64,000 nt of DNA, from positions 1-64,000 of the forward strand of contig NZ_VOSS01000019.1 in the NCBI RefSeq assembly GCF_007997035.1. Direction: 5' to 3'. The stretch is from Ralstonia sp. TCR112. GTDB lineage: Bacteria > Pseudomonadota > Gammaproteobacteria > Burkholderiales > Burkholderiaceae. The notes beneath the pieces were generated by a model, which saw only the letters and a list, made by a program, of their open reading frames with translations, ran no database searches and had not been told where the DNA came from. Positions 1-7,427 of this stretch are shown one piece after another (the first letter of the stretch is position 1; every line of letters starts with the position of its first letter). A program made the position numbers and the translations under genes.

Positions 1-658
1 CGACGATGTTGATCAGCAGGATGGCGATACCGGCCACCGAATCGCCGCGCACAAATTTGCTCGCACCGTCCATGGAGCCGAAGAATTCGGCTTCCTGCGC
101 GATGGCCGTGCGGCGCTTGCGGGCTTCGTCCTCACGGATCAGGCCGGCGTTCAGGTCGGCGTCGATCGCCATCTGCTTGCCGGGCATCGCATCGAGCGTG
201 AAGCGCGCGCTGACCTCGGCGATGCGGCCCGCGCCCTTGCTGATCACCATGAAGTTGATGATCACCAGGATGACGAACAGCACGATGCCGACGGTGTAGT
301 TGCCGCCCACCAGGAAGTGGCCGAAGGCCTCGATCACCTTGCCGGCGGCGTCGGGGCCGGTGTGGCCTTCCATCAGCACCACACGCGTGGACGCCACGTT
401 CAATGACAGCCGCATCAGCGTGGTAATCAGCAGGATGCTCGGGAACGACGAGAAATCCAGCGGCTTGAGCGTGTGCATGCTGATCAGCAGCACGATGATC
501 GACAGCGCGATGTTGAAGGTGAACAGTAGATCGAGGATGAACGGCGGCAATGGCAGCACCATCATCGCCAGGATCAGGATGATGAGCACCGGGCCCGCGG
601 CGGAGCGGTAGTCGCCCTTGCGCAGGATGTCGGTGACTCGGAGCAGTGCGGCGTTCAT
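1..658 (-). CDS. flhA: Flagellar export apparatus protein FlhA (partial, N-terminal part)
   Basis: FlhA is the large inner-membrane subunit of the flagellar type III export gate. About 219 residues are visible and the gene runs off the left edge. The sequence shows the conserved core [18 protein letters not shown], then [29 protein letters not shown] and [16 protein letters not shown], which are FlhA/FHIPEP family hallmarks, with several membrane segments. The reading frame is open throughout. In this family flhA usually follows flhB directly; here a plus-strand membrane gene and a terminator-like hairpin lie between them, so flhA may need its own promoter. Confidence 0.95.
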   Translation of the reverse strand, partial: MNAALLRVTDILRKGDYRSAAGPVLIILILAMMVLPLPPFILDLLFTFNIALSIIVLLISMHTLKPLDFSSFPSILLITTLMRLSLNVASTRVVLMEGHTGPDAAGKVIEAFGHFLVGGNYTVGIVLFVILVIINFMVISKGAGRIAEVSARFTLDAMPGKQMAIDADLNAGLIREDEARKRRTAIAQEAEFFGSMDGASKFVRGDSVAGIAILLINIV

Positions 659-729
659 TGGCGGGTCGTGCAGCGGGGGGCTTTTCGATGGGTGCCATCT
701 TGCCGTGGGGGCTGCCAAATCGAAGACGT

Positions 730-759
730 GAGAAAGCCGCCCAAAAGGCGGCTTTTCTC
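730..759. terminator. Hairpin terminator between the YitT-like gene and flhA
   Basis: A perfect GCCGCC/GGCGGC stem with a CAAAA loop is extended by A/T flanks that also pair. T-rich flanks on both sides make it potentially bidirectional. It lies about 70 bases upstream of flhA on the minus strand, where it would block read-through from flhB. The rest of 659-1148 holds no gene I can support. Confidence 0.6.
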
Positions 760-1148
760 TGAAATACCCTCCCACCGGGGGGGGGGCGCTTCTACCCCTT
801 CATGCCGCCAAGGGGGTCTGGGGGTGCGTCGTACCAGACTTTCATACAGAATCGCGTACGCAAATGGGCTGTACCCATCCCGTCCCTCAACCGCACCCCT
901 TTCGACACCCTTGCGCTGCCGCAGCGGCCTGGTCGTATGCGCCATGCCGCCAGGGATGCTGGGTATGGGACTTGCAAATCATCTTGAAACGCCGCCCACA
1001 AGACCCGGATCCAGGCACCGTCGCACGAAGGCGGTGCATTGTCCGGTGCGTGGATGCACCAACCCGATCATAGGCAACGTTCAATGAAGCACCCCACCTC
1101 TGGATTACCGGACATCCATGGTTGTTTGCCGGACCGGCCGTTCATCCG

Positions 1149-1814
1149 ATGAGCGGCGCCATGGACCATCAGCTTCATCACGCAAGCAGCTCCGTAGCAT
1201 CAAGCCCTCCCCATGCCGCCCGGCACACGATGCTCGAAGACGTCTACGGCATGGCCGTCGGCATGATGTTCATCGTGACGGGGGTGGTGCTGCTCAGCGC
1301 AGCCGGACTCGTGACCGGTGGCATTGCAGGGATCGCGTTGCTCGTGTCGTACGTGGCGCCGCTGTCGGTCGGCACCATTTTCACGTTGGTCAACGTGCCG
1401 TTTTTCGTGTTCGCCTATTTCGTCATGGGCCCGCGTTTTGCCATCAAGTCGACGCTGGCCAGTTGTGGCATCACCCTCCTGCTTGCAGTGACGCGGCAGG
1501 CGTTACACATCGATTTTGAGAGCCCGCTGTTTGCGGCGGTGGTGGGCGGAACGCTCAACGGCATGGGGGTGTTGGCGCTCGCCCGGCATGGCTCCGGCGT
1601 GGGCGGCACGGGCGTTCTGACGCTCTGGCTGCAGCGCACGCGGGGAATCAATGCGGGGATCGTGCAGGTGGCCATCGACTCGATGATTCTGCTGACATCG
1701 CTTTTGGTGATTCCGACCGGCCGTGTGGGCTGGTCGGCGCTGAGTGCAGTTGCCATGAGCGCGATGGTGATCGCGTGGCACCGCCCGGGTCGATATAACG
1801 TCGTGGTGCGATAG
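1149..1814 (+). CDS. YitT family (DUF161) multi-pass membrane protein
   Basis: The protein has five to six hydrophobic segments. It carries the YitT-type signature VTGGIAGIALLVSY near residue 55 and a second glycine-rich repeat, VVGGTLNGMGVLALAR, in the C-terminal half. YitT family members are integral membrane proteins of unknown transport role. The start is uncertain: upstream TTG and ATG codons exist in frame, and an ATG nearer the hydrophobic core (MDHQ) is also possible. The gene stands alone on the plus strand between flhB and flhA and is convergent with flhB. It looks like an insertion into a normally continuous flagellar operon. Confidence 0.7.
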   Translation: MSGAMDHQLHHASSSVASSPPHAARHTMLEDVYGMAVGMMFIVTGVVLLSAAGLVTGGIAGIALLVSYVAPLSVGTIFTLVNVPFFVFAYFVMGPRFAIKSTLASCGITLLLAVTRQALHIDFESPLFAAVVGGTLNGMGVLALARHGSGVGGTGVLTLWLQRTRGINAGIVQVAIDSMILLTSLLVIPTGRVGWSALSAVAMSAMVIAWHRPGRYNVVVR

Positions 1815-1851
1815 CGCCAGTCGGGGTCTCGGCGGCGAAAACATCACCGTT

Positions 1852-1868
1852 GGGGATCGCCGATCCCC
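1852..1868. terminator. GGGGATCG/CGATCCCC hairpin between convergent genes
   Basis: A near-perfect palindrome sits at the convergent ends of the YitT-like gene and flhB, just before the flhB stop codon. There is no clear T-run, so termination is only plausible. Confidence 0.35.
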
Positions 1869-3043
1869 TAAGCGTTGCCGGTGACGTCGTCATCGGCGCC
1901 GTCCGGGCCGGGCTGCGGCCCCGGGTCCATATCGGCGGGTACCGGCAGGTCGGTCGGGCGCACCGGCACACGGCCGCCCACCTGGTGCAGGCGGCGCAGC
2001 TGGTAGACATAGGCAAGCACTTCGGCCACGGCGGCGTACAGCGCTTCGGGAATCTGGTGGCCGATTTCGGTATGGCGGTACAGCGCACGGGCCAGCGGGG
2101 GCGCTTCCAGAATGGGAATCTTGTGCTCCGTCCCCAGCTCCCGAATCTTGGCCGCCACCATGTCGGCGCCCTTGGCCAGCACGCGCGGCGCGCCGCCTTC
2201 CTTCTCGGAATAGCGCAGCGCCACGGCGTAGTGCGTCGGGTTGGTGACGATCACATCGGCCTTGGGCACGTCGGCCATCATGCGGCGCTGCGCGGCCTGG
2301 CGCTGCAGGTTGCGGATGCGGCCCTTGACGTGCGGATCGCCTTCGGACTCGCGGTGCTCCTTGCGCACTTCTTCCTTGGTCATGCGGTGCTTGCGCGCGT
2401 ATTGCCACAACGACAGCGGCACATCCACGGCCGCCACCAGCATCATCACCGCCGCCATGCAGAGGAAGGCCACGCCGGCCACGTGCAGGGTGTCGCGCAT
2501 GGCCACGCCCAGGTCCTGCTGCGGCAGTTCGATCAGGTCGCCCCGGTAATACCGGACCAGCAGCCAACCCACGCCGGCAATCAGGAACAGCTTGATCAGC
2601 AGGCGGGGCAGCTCCATCAGCCCCTCCATCGAAAACATGCGCGTCAGCCCCTGCAGCTTGAACAGGCGCGAAATATCGGGGGCCAGCGGCTTGAACGAAA
2701 TGGCCCCGCGCGTGAGCGCCAGCGGCGACAGCGCGGCAATCACCAGCATCAGCATCAGCCCGCCCAGCGCCAGGGCCAGCGGCATGAACTGACCCGTGAC
2801 GTAGTTCCACTGGTCCTGCCCGCTCGTGTAGTTGTACCGGTGGAATTCCAGGCAGCGCGCCAGAAACGACGATGCAGCCCGCACGATCGAGTCGCCCATC
2901 ACCCACAAACCGCCCGCGGACACCGCCGTGAGGGCGAACGAAGCCAGTTCCCGTGATCTGGGAACGTCGCCTTCCTCGCGCGCCTGCTCGAGGCGCCTCG
3001 GAGAGGCTGGTTCGGTTTTTTCGAGATCGCTTTCTTCGGACAT
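1868..3043 (-). CDS. flhB: Flagellar export apparatus protein FlhB
   Basis: FlhB is the substrate-specificity switch of the flagellar type III export apparatus. The 391-residue protein has a charged N terminus, four membrane segments (roughly residues 35-205) and a cytoplasmic domain with the autocleavage motif NPTH at about 268-271, followed by YAVALRY. That matches the E. coli arrangement. The C-terminal tail beyond about residue 350 is long and proline/aspartate-rich, longer than the enteric protein. The ATG start is well placed. On the minus strand its upstream neighbour is a NosL-like gene, not cheZ, because of the nos cluster. Confidence 0.97.
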   Translation of the reverse strand: MSEESDLEKTEPASPRRLEQAREEGDVPRSRELASFALTAVSAGGLWVMGDSIVRAASSFLARCLEFHRYNYTSGQDQWNYVTGQFMPLALALGGLMLMLVIAALSPLALTRGAISFKPLAPDISRLFKLQGLTRMFSMEGLMELPRLLIKLFLIAGVGWLLVRYYRGDLIELPQQDLGVAMRDTLHVAGVAFLCMAAVMMLVAAVDVPLSLWQYARKHRMTKEEVRKEHRESEGDPHVKGRIRNLQRQAAQRRMMADVPKADVIVTNPTHYAVALRYSEKEGGAPRVLAKGADMVAAKIRELGTEHKIPILEAPPLARALYRHTEIGHQIPEALYAAVAEVLAYVYQLRRLHQVGGRVPVRPTDLPVPADMDPGPQPGPDGADDDVTGNA

Positions 3044-3235
3044 GCCGGGCGTGCGAGGGGTGGATGGAACAGGCCGGCAGGTTGGCCGACCGTCGCATTA
3101 TCCAAGGCACCCCCGCCCATTGAAGCGCCGAAAAAGCGGCCTCTGGGGCGGCTTATCGACAGAAAGCCTCGGGAACCACGCCAACATGGGCCCTCCGGTG
3201 CAATCAAGCCTGCTCGGCCCACCAGCCTGCGTGCG

Positions 3236-3838
3236 CTAGGTGTGCTGACCGGCCGGATGGGGCTGCGTGGGCTCCAACGCCCGCAGGCGTTCTGCGGTAA
3301 TGCCGGCGGAACCCATGACCGATCCGCCATGGCGCGCAATGAAAGCGCGCGCATCGGTGTGATTCTGGAAGGCCGGCAGATTGCCCCTGCGCATCGGCCC
3401 GGGCACATCGGAGCCCCATACGTAGACGGCCTGCAGCGCGGCGATCCAGCGCCCGTCGCCCACCGCGCGCACATAGGCCGCGGCAATGTCAGTGGCCTGC
3501 CGGCCGGCGGCGTAGCGCGGCAGGTTGCGCAAGTAGATGAACAGGCTCAAGGGCGAGTCGAAGAAGTACGCATCGCCATCGGCAAAGATCACCTGGGCTG
3601 CCCAGTCCGGCACGCGCGACGGAAATGCGCCGCAGACCGGGCAACGTGCGTGGGGCGGGATGGCGCGCGGCGCATCGGGCGCGACGCCGGAGCGCGGGTC
3701 ATAGGGCGTGGGCGCTGCGACAAAGCAGATCTCGGTGGGGATCTCGGGCTCGACGCGGCGGCTCGCATGCACGCCATACCACCAGAGCGAGGCCGCCAGC
3801 AGAACCATTGCCGTCAAGCCTGATCGACGCAGCCGCAT
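3236..3838 (-). CDS. Second NosL-family protein (membrane-anchored)
   Basis: This 200-residue protein begins with one N-terminal hydrophobic anchor (residues 8-24), then has ARCPVCGAFPSRVPDWAAQV around residue 64 and ends with a NosL-like ARAFIARHGGSVM segment near residue 170. NosL proteins are copper chaperones for the NosZ CuZ centre, and the CPVCG pair would suit Cu(I) binding. It starts just after the stop of the canonical nosL, so the two are probably cotranscribed. Its length exceeds a typical NosL and no lipobox is seen, so it is a divergent paralogue. A role in NosZ maturation is inferred from context. Confidence 0.7.
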   Translation of the reverse strand: MRLRRSGLTAMVLLAASLWWYGVHASRRVEPEIPTEICFVAAPTPYDPRSGVAPDAPRAIPPHARCPVCGAFPSRVPDWAAQVIFADGDAYFFDSPLSLFIYLRNLPRYAAGRQATDIAAAYVRAVGDGRWIAALQAVYVWGSDVPGPMRRGNLPAFQNHTDARAFIARHGGSVMGSAGITAERLRALEPTQPHPAGQHT

Positions 3839-3840
3839 GG

Positions 3841-4371
3841 CTACATGCGCCCGTCGTGCAACGCGCCGCCGCTGAGGTCCACCATGTCGGGCGTCACTTC
3901 GGCGTAGCGCAGCAGCTTGCCGCCGTCGCGTGCCATGAACGCGCGGGCATCGGCTTCCAGCCGGAAGCTGGCGACCGTCGGCCCCATCGAGCCGCGGCGC
4001 CGGCTGCCGAACACGTAATAGCCGGTCCTGGCATCAAACCAGTGGCCACGAGGATGGTCCCAGTCGGCCTGGCCCATGTCCTGCACAAGCGCCGCCCGGA
4101 TCGGCCGCGCCTGCTCCGGCTTGAGCAGCGTGTTGAACATTTCCACGGTATCGCAGCACCAGTGCGGCGTTGCGTCGCCCTGGTAATAGAGCTGCGCCTT
4201 GGGCCCGGGATACTCCGCCACAAGCATGCCGTCCAGGTCGCAGGTGGTGGCCGCGTCGGCTTCAGCGGGGACAAGGGTGGCTTCGGCCTGCCGGCCACAG
4301 GCAGCCAGGCCGACGAGGGTGGCCGATCCGGCCAGGGCAGCCGCCAGCAGGCGGCGACGATCCGGGTTCAT
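3841..4371 (-). CDS. nosL: Nitrous oxide reductase accessory lipoprotein NosL
   Basis: NosL is an outer-membrane or periplasmic copper-binding lipoprotein that delivers Cu(I) for CuZ assembly in NosZ. The 176-residue product has a twin-arginine-like start (NPDRRRLLAAALAG), a lipobox ending GLAAC at about residue 25, and the metal-site segment TCDLDGMLVAEYPGPKAQ. A C-terminal ARAFMARDGGKLLRY stretch is typical of the family. The start codon overlaps the nosY stop by four bases (ATGA), implying translational coupling. Confidence 0.9.
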   Translation of the reverse strand: MNPDRRRLLAAALAGSATLVGLAACGRQAEATLVPAEADAATTCDLDGMLVAEYPGPKAQLYYQGDATPHWCCDTVEMFNTLLKPEQARPIRAALVQDMGQADWDHPRGHWFDARTGYYVFGSRRRGSMGPTVASFRLEADARAFMARDGGKLLRYAEVTPDMVDLSGGALHDGRM

Positions 4372-5192
4372 GTGCGGAATCTCCAGGCGGCCAGCGCCAG
4401 CGGCGCGGCAATCCACGCCAGCATCGCCCCGCCCATTGCCCATGGGTTGCCCAGGGCAGGCGGCACGATGCTGACGAGGCCATGCAGGCCGCGCAGCTGG
4501 TCCAGCGAAAACACGTTGAGGATGCGGAAAATGTCGGTGGGGTTGAGCAACAGCAGATACGCCAGCACCTGGCCGCCAAAGCTGCCGCCGGTGGCCACCA
4601 ACAGGCCGAGCAGCAACAGGTCGAACACCAGCACGAAGCCAAACCACAGCGCGATGGCGGCGCCTGAAGCCCGCGTGCGTTCACGGCTGACGACGGAAAC
4701 GCACAGCGCCAGGCTCAGAAAGACGAGCCCAAGCAGCACTGAACTCAGCACGAAGCCGGCCGCCTGATACAGCCCCGCCCCGCCGAACTGGTGCCACAGG
4801 AGCACCGCCATCAGCGCGAACCCGCCCAGCGTGGACAGCGTGAGCGCCGCGGCGAGCCCGAGGTACTTGCCCAGCAGCAGTTCCACGCGTGTGAGCGGCA
4901 GTGCCAGCAGCAGATCGAGCGAGCCGCGCTCGCGCTCGCCGACAACCGCGTCGAACCCGAGCAACAGGGCAATCAGCGGGATCAGGTAGATCACGAGGCT
5001 GACCAGGCTGGTGATGACGAACTCGATGGAGCGCGGGCCGAGCGTGCCCTGCTCGGCGCCGCCAAAGTAGCTGATCACGAGCGAGAACACCGCAAACACG
5101 ACGGCCACCGCAAGCACCCACCGGTTGCGCAGACGATCGCGCAGCTCCTTGGCGGCGACGGCGGCCACCTGCCGATATTCGATGCCGATCAT
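4368..5192 (-). CDS. nosY: NosY, ABC-type permease for NosZ maturation
   Basis: NosY is the membrane subunit of the NosFY ABC complex, which works with NosD in CuZ site assembly. The 274-residue sequence starts IGIEYRQVAAVAAKELRDRL, has about six hydrophobic segments, and contains the conserved ERERGSLDLLLALPLTR near residue 80. Its ATG overlaps the nosF stop, and its stop overlaps the nosL start. The longer upstream reading frame is rejected because the coupled ATG is the one expected in a nosDFYL operon. Confidence 0.92.
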   Translation of the reverse strand: MIGIEYRQVAAVAAKELRDRLRNRWVLAVAVVFAVFSLVISYFGGAEQGTLGPRSIEFVITSLVSLVIYLIPLIALLLGFDAVVGERERGSLDLLLALPLTRVELLLGKYLGLAAALTLSTLGGFALMAVLLWHQFGGAGLYQAAGFVLSSVLLGLVFLSLALCVSVVSRERTRASGAAIALWFGFVLVFDLLLLGLLVATGGSFGGQVLAYLLLLNPTDIFRILNVFSLDQLRGLHGLVSIVPPALGNPWAMGGAMLAWIAAPLALAAWRFRT

Positions 5193-6145
5193 GCGGCCTC
5201 CGTTTGCCTGAGGCCGAAGAACACGTCTTCGAGCGACGGTTCGTGGATCTGCAGATCGAGCAGGCGCCCGCCCAGCGGCTGCAGTGCCTGAAGGGCGTCC
5301 ATCTTGAGCGAGCGGCTGCAGCGCAGCAGCATCTCGTGCTCGGCCTGCCCGTCGACGATCTCTGCGCCGTGTGCGCACAAGGGCGAGAGTTGCGCCCACA
5401 GTGCGCTGCGCGCGCCGGCCTCGACCCGCACGGCCAGCGTCAGGGGCAGATCGGCGCGAGCGCGCAGTGCAGCGACACTGCCAAGTGCAAGGACGCGGCC
5501 GTCAGCCAGGATGGCAAGGCGGTCGATGCGCTGCTGCAGCTCGGCCAGGATGTGCGATGTGATCAGGATCGTGACGCCCTGCTCGCGCAATCCTTGCAGC
5601 GTGGCGTAAAAGTCGTGAATGGCCGCCGGGTCCAGACCATTCGTCGGCTCATCGAGGAAAAGAACGCGTGGCGTACCCAACAGCGCCTGCGCAAATCCGA
5701 GGCGCTGCCGCATCCCCTTGGAGTAGGCACGCACCGGTTTGTCGGCCGCACCCGCAAGCCCCACGCGGGCAAGCAGCGGCGCGCAATCGGCCGCCGGTGC
5801 GCCCTTGAGCCGGGCGAAAAACCGCAAGGTCTCCAGCCCGCTCAGGTTGTCGTACAGGACGAGGTTCTCGGGCAGGTAACCGATCTGCCGCCGGGCCGCC
5901 CGGAACGCGGCGCCGCGCACCGATGCGCCGGCCACGCGGATGCTGCCGGTGGTGGCGGGAATCAGCCCCAGCATCATCTTGAAGAGCGTGCTCTTGCCGG
6001 CACCGTTGTGCCCGATCAGGCCGAACAGCTCGCCGTAGCCGACGTCCAGGTCAACGCCGTCGACCGCGCGCACGGCGCCATAGTGTTTGCTGACGCCGCG
6101 CAGTGAAATGGCGGCAGTCTCGTCAACGTGAAAGGGATCTGTCAC
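5189..6145 (-). CDS. nosF: NosF, ABC transporter ATP-binding protein for NosZ maturation
   Basis: NosF is the ATPase of the NosFY complex. Walker A is GHNGAGKS near residues 45-52. The signature region is YSKGMRQRLGFAQALLG and Walker B is VLFLDEPTNGLDP, with the switch histidine in LITSHI. I chose the GTG start (MTDPFHVDET) because the family begins there; it lies inside the 3' end of nosD, a 23-base overlap. The roughly 318-residue length fits the family. Confidence 0.93.
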   Translation of the reverse strand: MTDPFHVDETAAISLRGVSKHYGAVRAVDGVDLDVGYGELFGLIGHNGAGKSTLFKMMLGLIPATTGSIRVAGASVRGAAFRAARRQIGYLPENLVLYDNLSGLETLRFFARLKGAPAADCAPLLARVGLAGAADKPVRAYSKGMRQRLGFAQALLGTPRVLFLDEPTNGLDPAAIHDFYATLQGLREQGVTILITSHILAELQQRIDRLAILADGRVLALGSVAALRARADLPLTLAVRVEAGARSALWAQLSPLCAHGAEIVDGQAEHEMLLRCSRSLKMDALQALQPLGGRLLDLQIHEPSLEDVFFGLRQTEAA

Positions 6146-7427
6146 GCCAGGTGCTCCAATGGGGGTTCGCGGGTTGCATGCGCGGATAGGCGTCGACCAC
6201 GCTCGGCACACGCAGGATCGGAAACTGCCGGCTGACGAACCTGAGTGCCTGCACCGCCGGGCTCGCCAGCAGCAGTTGCACACCGGGGTGGCGCCAGATC
6301 AGCCGGTCTACGACGTCGTTGGCCTCGTAAGGCAAATCGCCAATGCCATCGCCGTCGCGGTCCCAGCCGAGGTAGTCGCTCCAGAAGTTGCCCTGCCTGC
6401 GCTCGGCCGCCGTACGGGCACCCCATGCCTCGTCACGCGCGCCCACGTAGCGGACTTGCTCGCGGTTGCCGATGAAGTCGTTGCCTTGGACCACGTTGCG
6501 TGTGGAACCCGCCGACAGGTGCACGCCCACCTGGTTGCCGACGATGAGGTTGCCGCGCAGTTGCGTGTATTCAACGTCGTAGATGAAGAAGCCGCGATCG
6601 TTGTCGGCCACCACGTTGTTCTCCACCACCGAATCCTGCAGCGTGCGCAGCATGATCCCGTGGTCCGCATTGCCCCAGGTGCGGTTGTTGCGCACGATCT
6701 GGTCGCGCACTTCCATCAAGGCCAGGCCGCCCCGGTTGGCATAGCTGTCGTTGTCCTCCCACAGGTTGTAGTAGGAGTTCATGTAGTGCGTGCCATAGCG
6801 GCTGTGGTGAAGCCGGTTGCCTTTGAACACGGCGTGATGCGATACGTCCACGTAAAGCGCATCGCGCACGAAGCTGATGTTGTTGCCGATGATGCGTGCG
6901 CCTTGCGTGTTGTACAGCTCCACTCCGTTGCCGCGCTGCGCAGAGTTGTAGTCGCGCTTGCCGGTGATGGTGTTGGCCTCGATGCGCACGTCGTTGGCTT
7001 TCTCGATCCACAAGCCAAACAGGTTGTAGGTCAGCTCGCACTGGCGCACCACGGCCCGATGCGCACCGGGCAGGATGTTGATGCCTGCGTTCTGGTCTTT
7101 CAGGCTGTCGCCCGAATCACGAACGATCAGGCCCTCGATGACGACGTCCGGTGCGCTGATGCGGATCGTGTCGCCGCGCTGGCCGCCACTGAGCGTCGGG
7201 CGATCGAGGCCGCGCAGCGTCAGAGGCTTGTTGATGACGAGGTTGCCGGTGTACATGCCGCGCTCGATCTCGAGCACGTCGCGCGGATGTGCTGCGTCGA
7301 TGGCCGCCTGCAGCGACTGCCCTGCCGCCACGCGCACCGTTGCCCCCGCGAATGCCTGGGCGCACCGAGCGCCCTGGGCAACCGCGAGCCAGCCGCAGAC
7401 CACGAGCAACACCGGCAGCCATCTCAT
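6123..7427 (-). CDS. nosD: NosD, periplasmic copper-processing beta-helix protein
   Basis: NosD is a periplasmic parallel beta-helix protein needed to insert CuZ into NosZ. The 434-residue product has a signal peptide (RWLPVLLVVCGWLAVAQG) and a run of right-handed beta-helix repeats with many N-x-I/V units (for example LYVDVSHHAVFKGNRL and NNVVADNDRGFFI). It ends with the NFWSDYLGWDRDGDGIGD segment typical of NosD. The start overlaps the nosR stop as ATGA; an earlier in-frame codon would leave no signal peptide. Confidence 0.95.
   Translation of the reverse strand: MRWLPVLLVVCGWLAVAQGARCAQAFAGATVRVAAGQSLQAAIDAAHPRDVLEIERGMYTGNLVINKPLTLRGLDRPTLSGGQRGDTIRISAPDVVIEGLIVRDSGDSLKDQNAGINILPGAHRAVVRQCELTYNLFGLWIEKANDVRIEANTITGKRDYNSAQRGNGVELYNTQGARIIGNNISFVRDALYVDVSHHAVFKGNRLHHSRYGTHYMNSYYNLWEDNDSYANRGGLALMEVRDQIVRNNRTWGNADHGIMLRTLQDSVVENNVVADNDRGFFIYDVEYTQLRGNLIVGNQVGVHLSAGSTRNVVQGNDFIGNREQVRYVGARDEAWGARTAAERRQGNFWSDYLGWDRDGDGIGDLPYEANDVVDRLIWRHPGVQLLLASPAVQALRFVSRQFPILRVPSVVDAYPRMQPANPHWSTWRDRSLSR

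Noticed and set aside
3130-3160. Terminator-like GC/T stretch between the NosL-like gene and flhB
   Set aside because: The arms do not pair well, only a short GCCG/CGGC stem forms, so a terminator call is not supported.
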